Source: Pachysolen tannophilus NRRL Y-2460 (lineage: Eukaryota > Ascomycota > Pichiomycetes > Alaninales > Pachysolenaceae). From it: a DNA stretch of 64,000 bases. Below, piece after piece: positions 1-9,498 of this stretch. Within the stretch, counting starts at the first letter, position 1. Each line of letters starts with the position of its first letter. Made by a program: the position numbers and the translations under genes. The stretch is taken from positions 1,146,077-1,210,076 of the forward strand of contig KV454013.1 in the NCBI GenBank assembly GCA_001661245.1, given 5' to 3'. Below the pieces are notes generated by a model, which did no database searches, had not been told where the DNA came from, and was given only the letters and a program-made list of their open reading frames with translations.

Positions 1-2
1 TG

Positions 3-176
3 GACATGATTACTTGTTTTGTAGAACTTTTGAAAAATTATGAATTAACAAACACTCAATTGGCACATATCCTGAAAGGATTTAGTAATATAGAATACGG
101 AATCTCAAAAGGTGTCACTGATAAAATTGCAACAACAGCTGTCATCGGTGTTTTGAAAGGTGCTTTTCTGGACTAA
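3..176 (+). CDS. RFC3: Replication factor C subunit 3, C-terminal end only (partial)
   Basis: The last 57 codons of a gene entering from the left edge (reading phase begins at base 3), ending in TAA at 174-176. The peptide contains the tail pattern IEYxxSxGxxxKIxxxAxIGxxK, which I recognise from the C terminus of yeast Rfc3 and its human counterpart RFC5. Rfc3 is an AAA+ subunit of the clamp loader that opens PCNA at primer-template junctions in the nucleus. The ATPase motifs lie outside the window, so the call rests on the collar-domain tail. The same frame stays open after the stop (see the entry at 177-329). Confidence 0.7.
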   Translation, partial: DMITCFVELLKNYELTNTQLAHILKGFSNIEYGISKGVTDKIATTAVIGVLKGAFLD

Positions 177-329
177 TTGGAGCTCAGAAGTTGTCATCAG
201 AAGTTGCCAGAAGTTGCGGCAGTTGTGGCAGCAGTTGTGGCAGCAGTTTTGGAAGCTATTTCTCCTGCTATCCTTGATTCTTCATCTGCTGCTTCTGCTG
301 TTTTGGTGGAAAAGATGGAGGAAAAGTGA
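177..329 (+). other. In-frame Ala/Val-rich open stretch after the RFC3 stop
   Basis: After the RFC3 TAA the same frame continues open for 50 codons to TGA at 327-329. It encodes an Ala/Val-rich segment (VAAVVAAVVAAVLEA) followed by an acidic-basic end (VEKMEEK). It is richer in G and C than the surrounding AT-rich 3' region. The context GAC TAA TTG is not a known efficient read-through signal. It may be a former C-terminal extension, a read-through tail or chance. Confidence 0.3.
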
Positions 330-697
330 AAGAAAAAAACAGGTCGTGTCGGCGCGTAACAATTAATTAAACCTTTTTTTTTTCTCCCAAAAAAAAAGTG
401 TTGGATACGAAACTTGTCTTTTTTACTATATATAATTAGTTAAATGATATATATATATATTAATTAATTAAATTAAAAGTAGAACATTTAAATATTGAGA
501 ATCGATTTGTATCAATCATCTATTTGGCGGATAGTATTGGTTTCTGAGTTAATTTAAGAACACTTTTTTTCATTTATTTATAAAGCATTTTCCATAAGGA
601 AAAATTTAGCCAAAAAAAAAGGGGAAAGAAAAAGAAAGAAAAATTGACATTTATTTTTTTTTATATATGTATATATTAAAGTTGTAACGGTGAGAAG
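330..697 (+). promoter_or_regulatory. CAF40 upstream region
   Basis: AT-rich DNA with A and T tracts, including a purine-rich tract at about 605-645 and a TATATATGTATATATTA run just before the CAF40 ATG. I see no gene and no strong factor site here. Confidence 0.4.
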
Positions 698-1894
698 ATG
701 TATCGTCCAATGTATAATGATGCCCAGCTACAGGCAGCACAGCTAGCTCAGCAAAGGCAGCAGCAGTTTACTTTACAGCAACAGCAGCTGCTGCTGCTGC
801 AACTGCTGCAACAACAACAACAACAACAACAACAACAGTTTAATAACATTGGTAATATCAATTTAAGATCCATGCCTCAACCACAACAGCTGCTGATACT
901 GCAAGTATCTACACCTAGTGGCTTGAAGCCAACACAGCAAACTGCAATTCCACAACCAAATCAGCAACTGCAAATCAATACTGTACCTCAATTACAAACA
1001 CCATTATCACAACAGGGACCTCAGGTTCAACAATTACAGCCGCTGCTGAATGGAACTGGTACGATAAACGCGCTTAACGATGAAAAAGTATATCCACATA
1101 TTGTAGAATTAGTTTATGGAACTAGTCTGGCCAAAGAACAAGCATTATTGGAATTGGGTAAGAAGAGAGAACTTTATGATGATTTAGCCTTGGTTTTATG
1201 GAATTCTTTTGGGGTAATGACTTCTTTATTAGAGGAAATAATTGCTGTTTATCCTTTATTATCTCCACCTCAGTTGAGTCCAAATGCATCAAATAGAATT
1301 TGTAATGCATTGGCTTTATTACAATGTGTTGCATCTCATCCTGAAACTAGAAATTCATTTTTAAATGCTCATATTCCTTTATTCTTATATCCTTTTTTAA
1401 ATACAACTTCAAAACAAAGATCATTTGAATATTTGAGATTGACATCATTAGGTGTTATTGGTGCTTTAGTTAAAAATGATACTCCAGAAGTTATCTCATT
1501 TTTATTAACAACTGAAATAATTCCTCTTTGTTTAAGAATTATGGAATCTTCATCAGAATTATCCAAGACTGTGGCTATATTCATTGTACAAAAAATTTTA
1601 GTAGATGATTCAGGATTAAATTATGTTTGTGCCACTTATGAAAGATTTAATGCAGTAGCAACTGTTTTAAAATTAATGGTTGACCAATTGGTCCATCAAC
1701 AAACTATTAGATTGTTAAAACATGTTGTTAGATGCTATTTAAGGTTAAGTGATAATGCAGATGCAAGAAAACTGTTAAGGGAATGTTTACCTGAACCATT
1801 AAAAGATGCCACTTTTAGTATGGCTTTAAGAGACGATACTGCTACGAAAAGATGTTTAGCCCAGTTGTTGGTAAATATCAGTGAGTCAAACTAG
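698..1894 (+). CDS. CAF40: CCR4-NOT complex subunit Caf40 (CNOT9/Rcd1 family)
   Basis: A 398-residue protein. Residues 1 to about 125 are low-complexity, Gln-rich with CAA/CAG and CTG runs, as in yeast Caf40. From about residue 130 the CNOT9 armadillo-type fold follows, with the family signatures [61 protein letters not shown] and [11 protein letters not shown]. Caf40 is a scaffold of the CCR4-NOT deadenylase complex and binds peptide and RNA partners in mRNA decay and translational repression. The chosen ATG opens the Q-rich region. Codon 359 (1772-1774) is CTG at a place where human CNOT9 has Ala (ARxALRxCLP), which bears on the CUG question. Confidence 0.95.
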   Translation: MYRPMYNDAQLQAAQLAQQRQQQFTLQQQQLLLLQLLQQQQQQQQQQFNNIGNINLRSMPQPQQLLILQVSTPSGLKPTQQTAIPQPNQQLQINTVPQLQTPLSQQGPQVQQLQPLLNGTGTINALNDEKVYPHIVELVYGTSLAKEQALLELGKKRELYDDLALVLWNSFGVMTSLLEEIIAVYPLLSPPQLSPNASNRICNALALLQCVASHPETRNSFLNAHIPLFLYPFLNTTSKQRSFEYLRLTSLGVIGALVKNDTPEVISFLLTTEIIPLCLRIMESSSELSKTVAIFIVQKILVDDSGLNYVCATYERFNAVATVLKLMVDQLVHQQTIRLLKHVVRCYLRLSDNADARKLLRECLPEPLKDATFSMALRDDTATKRCLAQLLVNISESN

Positions 1895-2279
1895 AATGTA
1901 CAAAAATTATTGCTAGGTTTTTACATCATTAGACCTCTTAGTTTGTTTTTTTGTTTGTTTGTTTTTTTGCCGTCTTGTTTTATCTTGGCTTTTCTTGCCA
2001 TTGTATCATTTACTTCCCATTCGTAATCTTTTTTTTTTTTCTGGTTCATATTCGTCATTAATATTTTAAGATACCTCATGCTTTAGATTTTTTTTTTTTT
2101 TTTATTCATTTTACTTTCTATTTCATCACTTTTTACAGATTTTATTTATTTGTTCTTATATATATATATCCATTTTTATCAAACGTCTTGTGTTTTTTTA
2201 TGTTCTCTTTTTACCTTTATAAAAACTGCATGAATTAAATCAATTTTTTTAATTATACAAAAAAAAAAAAAAACATCTA
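1895..2279. terminator. Shared 3' region between convergent CAF40 and PUS4
   Basis: 385 bases between two converging genes. It contains several T tracts (about 2030-2040 and 2089-2102), a TATATATATAT stretch near 2160 and an A tract just before PUS4. This fits AT-rich yeast 3'-end efficiency and poly(A) elements serving both genes. No open frame of interest. Confidence 0.5.
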
Positions 2280-3437
2280 TTACTGTTCGACCTGATCAAT
2301 TTTCCTCCTTTTTGATGATGGTTCTTCAACTTGTTCTTCAACTTGTTCTTTTTCTTTATTGTAAGATTCTCTTGTTTTTTCAAATTCTTTTTCTAAATCT
2401 ATTTCACTTCCTTCATCTAATACTTTTTTCAAAACTGGACCCCAAATTTCTTCTGGTTCATTTTCAAAATTTTCAATTTTGAATACATTTTTACCTAATT
2501 TCCATTCTGCTTGTTCTAATCTTATTAACTTAACCATGTAAGCACTTGAATCCATAGCTTTCCCAAAATCACTTATCAAAGATCTTATATATGTACCAGA
2601 AGAAACTTTAGCAATAAGGTGTAATAATGGAGCTTTAAAATTATCAGATTCATAAATAACATTTTCATCTTCAGAAATCAATTGAGGTTTAACTATATTG
2701 TTTTTACTTGGTTCAAGTCCATTTGCTAAACAATACTCTTTGGAAAAAAATAATTCATCTTTTTCCAAAGATCGACTTTCAGATAATTTTTTATCAATAG
2801 CTACACCATCTTCATCAAGTTCAGATTTAATAAATTTCCAATCATGATCTTTAGTTAAATTATCATCACACACAGTTAATTCATAAACTTGAACTTCTCT
2901 AGGTTTTATCTTTGCAGGTAATGGTAAACCTTCTCTAGCATATTCATATAATGGTTTCCCATTCATTTTTAACAGTGAAAAAATTGGTGGAGTCTGCGTT
3001 ATCTCTCCTTTAAACTTGAGTTTCGTTTCTTCAACAATCTTATCATTGATGTGATCAAATTTCGTCTTTGATAAAACCTGACCTTCTGAATCACCTGTAG
3101 TAGTTGATGCTCCTAATAGTGCTTCCGTTTCATATACTTTAACTGATCCATTAAGATAATTTTGTAATCTCTTGGTACCATTCCCAATACCCACTACTAA
3201 AACACCAGAAGCTAAAGGATCTAATGTCCCACCATGGCCAATTTTCACTTTTATATTATTCAATTTCCTCTTAGAACCTTTATTCCCATTATTGCTATAA
3301 TTCTTCAATCTGGTCGATTTCATTTCAGCCAAATCATTTGCAAATACTTTAGAGTTGGTGAAAATTCTTTGAACAAGTGACAAAAATTGAGCAGATGAAA
3401 TACCTGTCGGCTTTTCAATGGCAAATACTCCATTCAT
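2280..3437 (-). CDS. PUS4: tRNA pseudouridine-55 synthase (TruB family)
   Basis: A 385-residue TruB-family pseudouridine synthase. The N terminus MNGVFAIEKPTGISSAQ is the typical family opening. The catalytic motif GHGGTLDPLASGVLVVGIGNGTKRL carries the expected Asp. KVYETEALLGASTTTGDSEG and SSGTYIRSLISDFG are further family blocks. Yeast Pus4 makes the universal psi55 in the T-psi-C loop of nuclear and mitochondrial tRNAs. An insert of roughly 70 residues before the last block, and a charged Glu/Lys-rich C-terminal tail, are normal in yeast homologues. A PAC-like element (GATGAGAT on the minus strand, 3575-3582) lies about 140 bases upstream. Confidence 0.93.
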   Translation of the reverse strand: MNGVFAIEKPTGISSAQFLSLVQRIFTNSKVFANDLAEMKSTRLKNYSNNGNKGSKRKLNNIKVKIGHGGTLDPLASGVLVVGIGNGTKRLQNYLNGSVKVYETEALLGASTTTGDSEGQVLSKTKFDHINDKIVEETKLKFKGEITQTPPIFSLLKMNGKPLYEYAREGLPLPAKIKPREVQVYELTVCDDNLTKDHDWKFIKSELDEDGVAIDKKLSESRSLEKDELFFSKEYCLANGLEPSKNNIVKPQLISEDENVIYESDNFKAPLLHLIAKVSSGTYIRSLISDFGKAMDSSAYMVKLIRLEQAEWKLGKNVFKIENFENEPEEIWGPVLKKVLDEGSEIDLEKEFEKTRESYNKEKEQVEEQVEEPSSKRRKIDQVEQ

Positions 3438-4078
3438 CTTTCAATCAATGAGAACCTCTACTAATAAAGATCTTAAAAAAATTGTATAACAATTTTACTT
3501 ACTTCTACTTGATTTTTCAAAAAAAAAATGAAATTTTTTTGATGGCCTTTTATTTTTTTTTTTTTGTATTTTTCATCTCATCTCTTTTAGCAGTAAAAGA
3601 TAATTCAATTAATTCAATTACAGAAGTACAAAGGTTACATTTATTTGAATATCAACTAAGCTAGAATGATGGCATGACAAAGTAAAAGTAATGAGCTAGC
3701 CATTACAACTCAAAAAGAGAAATAAAAATTAAAAATTCTTTTCAAAAAGAAAACCCTTCTTGTAAGTACAGAAACATATACCATAATAAAAATGACATTT
3801 TTAAGATTATCTTGGGAAACATTGGATAATATGGCAACTTACGATAAACCAACCATTCATGGAAACAATAAAAAAATCAAACAAACTTCAAATGGAACGA
3901 TAATCGGAAAAGCAAGTAGGGCAAAAGTTTTAAAAAAACATTCAATATCAAAATTTAAAACCTACAGATTGTATAGTCCTTTTTTTTTTTACTTTTTTTT
4001 TTTATTTTTTTTTTTTTTTAATTCTTTTTTCTTTTCTTTTCTTTTCTTATCTTTTCCTCTGTGAGGAGCTTAAATCAT
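3438..4078 (-). promoter_or_regulatory. PUS4 upstream / TPK downstream region
   Basis: 641 bases between the 3' end of the kinase gene and the start of PUS4, both on the minus strand. It has a PAC-like GATGAGAT (3575-3582, minus) and long T tracts at about 3550-3565 and 3980-4040. A short plus-strand frame (3792-4064) ends in poly-Phe encoded by the T tract; I do not support it as a gene. Confidence 0.4.
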
Positions 4079-5530
4079 CTAGAAATCACCGAAATACTGC
4101 AGATAAGGGTCATCTCCTTGGGCACCATAATCCAGCAGCTCTTCAGGATAATGGTCAAATAAGGAGGAGTCACCTACACCTGCTGTGATCGGTGGTTCAT
4201 AAGGTGTTTCAATATCCTTCATCAATAACTTTTCCCAAACAACTTCTGCAAACCATTGGTGGTTTCTAATATCAACTGGACCATTATGTAAATTACCTAA
4301 TCTTCTGGATAAATCTGCAGTGATCAATTTGCTCAATAAATCACGAGCATCAGGGTTTATATGAGAAGGATAATGAACTTTTCCTGCTAAAATTTTTTCA
4401 TAAGTTTTCATTGGTGTTTGATCATAGAATGGAGTAAAACCAGCCAACATTTCAAAAATTAAAATACCCAAAGACCACCAATCAACGGATTTATTATAAG
4501 GTTTTGATGTGATTACCTCAGGTGCAATATAATCTGGAGTTCCACATAAAGTCCATGTTACATTAGAGACTTCTTTAGCAAATCCAAAATCAGTTAATTT
4601 TACGTGACCATTACGGTCCAATAATATATTTTCAGGTTTTAAATCTCTGTAAATAATATTATGAGAATGTAAATATTCCAAAGCAAGTGTAACTTCTGCA
4701 GCATAAAATTTTGCTACAGGATTTGGAAATCTTTGTGATTTTCTTAATAATGAGAATAATTCACCTCCTTCAATATAATCCATAACCATAAATAAATTTT
4801 TAGAATCTTGGAAAGTACCCCACATTCTAATCAAGAAAGGATGTTCAACTAATTTTAACATTCTTCTTTCATCATTTGTATGTTCAACTTGTTTCATTCT
4901 TACAACTTGTGCTTTTTTCAAAACTTTAATTGCATAATATCTACCATTATGAACAGATCTTACTAAATGAACTCTTCCAAATGAACCTGTACCTAAAGTT
5001 CTCATGATATTAAAATCTTTTAAAGAATATTTTCCCTTTGATACAGTAGATCTTTGTGGTAATAAAGATTGTTGAACAATATCGGAAGTTGCCGAGCTGA
5101 TAACAGATGGCACAGTATGATGATGGAGTTGAGGCTGATGAATATTCGTTAAATTTTGGTATGGTCTTTGTCCCTGATACGAAGTTTGATTCAGTTGCGA
5201 TTGAAGAGAAAATTGCTGTTGTTGCTGTTGTTGTTGCGGGTTATGATTATGATTCTCGTTGGAGTGTGGTTGTTGATACTGTTGCTGATGTTGTTGTGTT
5301 GGATAATGAGGTTGCTGTTGCTGTTGCAGATGCTGTTGCTGCGTTTGAACTGGATATTGCTGCTGCTGTTGATTCTCCATTTTGCGTGATGATAAAGAAC
5401 TGGAATTATCTGTCGATGCTGTCTGTTGCTCAGCTAAATCGGTCGAATTGTTGGTCCTATTTTCGTTGTTATTGAGGTTTTCTGAACTATGGCCCGTAAT
5501 GTTTAGCCTCTTGAATAGCTTTGAACGCAT
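4079..5530 (-). CDS. TPK: cAMP-dependent protein kinase catalytic subunit
   Basis: A 483-residue AGC kinase. Residues 1 to about 160 are a Gln/Asn/His-rich extension, common in yeast Tpk proteins. The kinase domain shows GTGSFGRV (glycine loop), YAIKVLKK (ATP lysine), [13 protein letters not shown] (catalytic loop), TDFGFAKE (DFG) and [15 protein letters not shown] (activation loop with the phosphorylated Thr). The AGC tail ends in YFGDF, a hydrophobic F-x-x-F terminus that stops there, which marks PKA rather than Sch9 or PKC. It relays glucose/cAMP signals when the Bcy1 regulatory subunit lets go. I cannot assign TPK1, 2 or 3. Codon 4100-4102 (CTG) falls in DPYxQYFxDF, where S. cerevisiae Tpk proteins have Ala as I recall them. 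Confidence 0.93.
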   Translation of the reverse strand: MRSKLFKRLNITGHSSENLNNNENRTNNSTDLAEQQTASTDNSSSLSSRKMENQQQQQYPVQTQQQHLQQQQQPHYPTQQHQQQYQQPHSNENHNHNPQQQQQQQQFSLQSQLNQTSYQGQRPYQNLTNIHQPQLHHHTVPSVISSATSDIVQQSLLPQRSTVSKGKYSLKDFNIMRTLGTGSFGRVHLVRSVHNGRYYAIKVLKKAQVVRMKQVEHTNDERRMLKLVEHPFLIRMWGTFQDSKNLFMVMDYIEGGELFSLLRKSQRFPNPVAKFYAAEVTLALEYLHSHNIIYRDLKPENILLDRNGHVKLTDFGFAKEVSNVTWTLCGTPDYIAPEVITSKPYNKSVDWWSLGILIFEMLAGFTPFYDQTPMKTYEKILAGKVHYPSHINPDARDLLSKLITADLSRRLGNLHNGPVDIRNHQWFAEVVWEKLLMKDIETPYEPPITAGVGDSSLFDHYPEELLDYGAQGDDPYLQYFGDF

Positions 5531-6170
5531 GAAATTAGCTTCTATGAAGCCAGTTGCGATTCAATTTGTTGAAAAAAATTAAAAAAAATAAAATAAAAAT
5601 AAAATTCAAAAAAATTCAACTTGAAAAACCGTTTTCTTTGAATAAATTAAATATAATTCAACAAATTAAATATAATGGTATATAATTGAATTTTAATAAA
5701 CCCGCAATAATCATATAATTATATATAAAAACACATATATATATATTTATATATGTGTATATATTTCAGTGTCTATTTATTACTTATAGATAGATTAGGA
5801 TATATGCAGGTAATTCTTCTATTTTATAAATAAAAAAATTTCAACTAAAAAAAATTAATTATAACCTCAATTGAACCTCAATAATTCCAATGCCTTTTAA
5901 ATTTTATTATCGAAATGATAATAATTCAGGATTTGGAATTTGATTAATTGAATCGATATCAATATAGATTATATATATATAATTGGTATTAATCCCAGTC
6001 AAAATTTGAACAGAAAATCGTTGATCAAAAAGAGTCTAAATAAACCAAAAACGGTAATTACAGTTTATTACTTTAAAAGGAAGTTTCCTTTTACGGATGT
6101 ACGGTATTATATATTTATGTCCCTAATTTAAAGCCAAAGTTCAACTTGAAGTTGAAGTTGAGTTAATTGA
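5531..6170 (-). promoter_or_regulatory. TPK upstream / DBP10 downstream region
   Basis: 640 bases. AT-rich, with (TA)n tracts around 5700-5765 and 5970-5982. A perfect 8-bp inverted repeat with a 2-base centre, AAAAGGAAGTTTCCTTTT, lies at 6075-6092, followed by GGATGTACGG, which only loosely resembles a Rap1 half-site. The stretch likely holds the DBP10 3' end and the kinase promoter. Confidence 0.35.
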
Positions 6171-9068
6171 CTATTTTCTGTTCTTTTTAGAAGGTCTAGC
6201 GTTCTTTGCCTTCTTTCTTTGACTAGTCTCTCTTTGCTTTCTTATCTGTTCAGTGGATTTCAATTCACTCTTCATACCAGCTCTATTATAACCTTTAACT
6301 TTACGTCCTTCTTCCATAGCTTTTTCAACTTTTTTCTTTTGAACGTGATAATCATCTCTAGCCTTATCAGGTAATTTAGGAGCTTTATTACTCTTGTGTA
6401 AAAACTTTCCACCACGACCTCTGTTTGTAGCACTACTTTCAATCAGTTTACCTATTAATGGAACGGAAGATTCATTGGCACCAACACGTAAATTACCAAC
6501 TTTCTTTGCATTTTTCCAATTTTCAAATCTACCAGATTTATAAGTTGCAGGAATTTTTTGTCCACTCTCACCAATAATATATTTTTGGTCAGTAGATCTT
6601 GAATTGATATACTTTCCCTTTTTTTTATCCCATTGCATAACTTGGTTTTGTTTTTGAATTTTAACCTTATCATCGTTATCCAAATCAAAAGTTGCATTAC
6701 GAGCATCTTTCAAGAAAGATGAAGATTCTAATGCCATTTGCTTATCTTGAATAACTGATGCAGGTGCATAATGTGATAGGAAAAAATTTGGATCACGATA
6801 AGATTTACGTTTCCCATTATTGTTCTTATTATTCAAGATTTCATCAGCATCTTGGAAAGTTTCCAATAATTGTTGTTCACCTACAGTGGTAAATCCAATT
6901 TCTGTATCATCACCTTTTAAAATTTCATCTTCCAAATTATGGGTCAACCCTGCTAATCTTTCCTTTTCTAATAATTCTTTTCTTTCTTTAGCTCTTCTTT
7001 GAATTGGAGCAATTTGTCTTCTCCTTTTATTCATTAAAGTAATCATACTTTCATCATTCTTTCCAAACTCAAAAACTGTTTCTTTATTTTTACGATTTTG
7101 CAATTTTGCCAAAAATAAATCTTTTTCAAGTTCCAAATTCTCACCAAATAATAAATGTTGGTCATCCCAACCAGTTGATATTAATTCTTTAGATCTCTTT
7201 ATAGATTCCGGCGATGCAGAAGATCTGGTTCTAAAATAAAGTTTCTCACCTTTAGCAGCAACTCCTTTCAATACTTGTAATTCATAATCATTTTTAAGTA
7301 ATGTATCATACAATTCTTGATAAGTCTCCAAATCTACTCTACGAGCTCCACCTAAAACCATTCTATCGGTATAAGAAACTCTAGGCATGATGAATCCATC
7401 CAGAGATCCATCATGTTCTTCCTTATATCTATTTAATATCAAATCACATTTTTTCCTATGCATATCTGTTAATAAAATTTTTTTACCCAAGAAAAGTTCT
7501 AAATCAAGTAAATAAGGTAATTCATTCTCACCAATTATTGAATATGCCCAACCTTTATTACCTGCTCTTGCAGTTCTACCAACTCTATGTATAAAAATCT
7601 TGGAAGAAGCAGGTAAAGAATAATTAATAACATTTGCTAAAATTGGGATATCAATACCTCTTGCAGCAACATCTGTAACAACCAAAATATTTGTTAAACT
7701 AGTTCTAAAATTTATTAATTGTTTCTTTCTAGCATATTGATCAAGGGAACCATAAATATATGAGGATGCATAACCTGCTAATTTTAACAACCTTGTGATA
7801 TATTCCACATGGTGTCTTGTTGGAACAAATAAAATTGTTGAATATTGGGATGGTAATTCATTTGCTGGTGGTAATCTTTTTCTCTTTCTTTTCAAATTTT
7901 TTTTATTTTTCTTTTTATTTTCTTCATCAACATCACTTCCAACATCTTCATCTGAAGAATCCAGTTCATTATTAGCTTCATCTAATTTTTTCAATTCTTC
8001 ATCGGTTGTTATTGGCATCTTAATAACTTCTTGTAAAATATACATTAAATTTGCTTCTCTTTCATTATGTTTTGTAGAGAAAAACCCCATTTCTAAATTA
8101 TCTGAAATTTTGGATTCTGCATCCAATCTAACCAAGACAGGATTTGTTAATCCTGCTTTCGCAAAATCAACCAAAGATTGAGGAAGAGTTGCAGAGAAAA
8201 GTAATGATTGTCTAGAAGAAGGTAATGCAACTAACAATTCGTTTAATTGTTCTGCAAAACCCAATTCGAATAACCTATCTGCTTCATCAAATACTATATA
8301 TTCTACTGTCTTTAAATCCAAGCTCATTTCCACTTTCAAATGTAAAAATCTACCAGGTGTTGCAACAATCACATCAGGATTGGACATCATAGATGTAAAT
8401 TGATCTTCTAAAGAATCACCACCAATTAATAAAATCGATCTTAAATTCGTCCCTTTAGAAAATTCTCTCAATTGTTTAAAAGTTTGAATCGCTAATTCTC
8501 TTGAAGGTGATAATATCACAGCTCTTGCTCCAATTTTAGCAGAATGAATCTTTAATTTTTCAACCAATGGTAATAAGAAAGCAGCAGTCTTACCTGAACC
8601 AGTTCTAGCCATACCAACTACATCCCTATTTGATAAAATTAAAGGAATAGTCTTTCTTTGAATCGGTGTGGGCTGCTTATACCCTTTCTTAGAAATATTA
8701 GTCAATATAAATTTAGAAAGACCAAAAGATGCAAATGACCCATTCTTAGCTTTCTTGGTAGTCTCTGAAACATTATTAAAATATGAAGCCATTTCCTTAT
8801 CATCACCTTCTTCTTCATTATCCGATAACTCAAGACTCGGAAATGACATCTGAGCAGCTGATTTCCCATTCTTTACTAATTTCTGCTTTTTCAGTTGATT
8901 CTGCTGCTTCTCTTCTTCATCATCTTCTTCTTCTCCAGAAGATGAAATAATCTCATCCTGTATTTCTTCATTTTCTGAAAAAGATGAGGATTCTCCATCG
9001 CTATCATCAGTATTTATAGCAATCTGAGACACAATGTTATACTCTTCTTCACCATCACTAGAAGACAT
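6171..9068 (-). CDS. DBP10: ATP-dependent RNA helicase Dbp10 (DEAD box, ribosome assembly)
   Basis: 965 residues. An acidic Ser/Glu-rich N terminus precedes a Q-motif block (FGLSKFILTNISKKGYKQPTPIQRKTIPLIL). Helicase motifs follow: ARTGSGKTAAF (I), SPSRELAIQ (Ia), TPGRFLHL (Ib), VFDEADRLFELGF (II, DEAD), FSATLP (III), TDVAARGIDIP (V) and IHRVGRTARAG (VI). An acidic-basic insert separates the two RecA lobes. The C-terminal half has the Dbp10-type region (SASPESIKRSKEL, DQHLLFGENLEL) and a Lys/Arg-rich nucleolar-style tail. Dbp10 acts in 60S subunit assembly in the nucleolus. RRPE and PAC elements directly upstream fit a ribosome-biogenesis gene. Confidence 0.95.
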   Translation of the reverse strand: MSSSDGEEEYNIVSQIAINTDDSDGESSSFSENEEIQDEIISSSGEEEDDEEEKQQNQLKKQKLVKNGKSAAQMSFPSLELSDNEEEGDDKEMASYFNNVSETTKKAKNGSFASFGLSKFILTNISKKGYKQPTPIQRKTIPLILSNRDVVGMARTGSGKTAAFLLPLVEKLKIHSAKIGARAVILSPSRELAIQTFKQLREFSKGTNLRSILLIGGDSLEDQFTSMMSNPDVIVATPGRFLHLKVEMSLDLKTVEYIVFDEADRLFELGFAEQLNELLVALPSSRQSLLFSATLPQSLVDFAKAGLTNPVLVRLDAESKISDNLEMGFFSTKHNEREANLMYILQEVIKMPITTDEELKKLDEANNELDSSDEDVGSDVDEENKKKNKKNLKRKRKRLPPANELPSQYSTILFVPTRHHVEYITRLLKLAGYASSYIYGSLDQYARKKQLINFRTSLTNILVVTDVAARGIDIPILANVINYSLPASSKIFIHRVGRTARAGNKGWAYSIIGENELPYLLDLELFLGKKILLTDMHRKKCDLILNRYKEEHDGSLDGFIMPRVSYTDRMVLGGARRVDLETYQELYDTLLKNDYELQVLKGVAAKGEKLYFRTRSSASPESIKRSKELISTGWDDQHLLFGENLELEKDLFLAKLQNRKNKETVFEFGKNDESMITLMNKRRRQIAPIQRRAKERKELLEKERLAGLTHNLEDEILKGDDTEIGFTTVGEQQLLETFQDADEILNNKNNNGKRKSYRDPNFFLSHYAPASVIQDKQMALESSSFLKDARNATFDLDNDDKVKIQKQNQVMQWDKKKGKYINSRSTDQKYIIGESGQKIPATYKSGRFENWKNAKKVGNLRVGANESSVPLIGKLIESSATNRGRGGKFLHKSNKAPKLPDKARDDYHVQKKKVEKAMEEGRKVKGYNRAGMKSELKSTEQIRKQRETSQRKKAKNARPSKKNRK

Positions 9069-9498
9069 CTTATACCTTATACAACAATATCGATCTTAAT
9101 AATACAACCGTTTCTCTAACTATTAAACTCACTATCATTCCAATCACCTCTTACTCTACAGTGCTAAAAATTTTCAGCTCATCTCCTAAAAAAAATTTTC
9201 ATTTAAAAAAAAATTATGTAATCAATCTTTGATATCAAGTGCACTACTGTGTTTTTATGGTGGTTTTTAAAAGCGACGACATCAAAAGGAAGATAGTTCT
9301 GTACTCAAAAGAATATATATAAGAAGTATGGACATCTTTTTTTTCGTATAAGTCAGCAAGAGCTGGAGTCTTGGTGATGTATCTTATAAGTAATAAAAAA
9401 AAAAAAAAAAGAAAAAAAAACGCTATAAAAAGGATTAAAAAAACAAACAAACAAACAAAAAAAAAAAACATTTTTGTAAAGTGTTGTAAAACTAAAAT
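9069..9498. other. Intergenic DNA between HRP1 3' end and DBP10 start
   Basis: 430 bases. Apart from the RRPE/PAC pair near 9170 it contains A-tract runs at about 9399-9420 and 9445-9470 that probably belong to the HRP1 3' end. The minus-strand frame at 9244-9471 is largely poly-Phe from A tracts and is not supported. Confidence 0.5.
9166..9184 (-). promoter_or_regulatory. RRPE + PAC-like ribosome-biogenesis promoter element
   Basis: About 100 bases upstream of the DBP10 start. AAAAATTTT (9166-9174) is the RRPE core. GCTCATCT (9177-9184), read on the minus strand, is AGATGAGC, one base from the PAC core GCGATGAGC. In budding yeasts this pair controls rRNA-processing and ribosome-assembly genes (Stb3 at RRPE, Dot6/Tod6 at PAC). 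Confidence 0.6.

Noticed and set aside
160-366. 68-codon plus-strand frame overlapping the RFC3 end
   Set aside because: Starts at TTG, Trp/Leu-rich product from a shifted frame; the real coding frame there is RFC3.
3792-4064. 90-codon frame beginning at an ATG with an A-rich leader
   Set aside because: The first 60 residues are basic without a known motif and the rest is poly-Phe from a T tract; no relative recognised. A small gene cannot be fully excluded.
5107-5582. Several plus-strand frames opposite the PKA N terminus
   Set aside because: They are antisense shadows of the CAA/CAG-repeat region of the kinase gene.
9244-9471. 75-codon minus-strand frame between HRP1 and DBP10
   Set aside because: Mostly Phe/Leu encoded by A tracts and starting at TTG/non-ATG context; no family.
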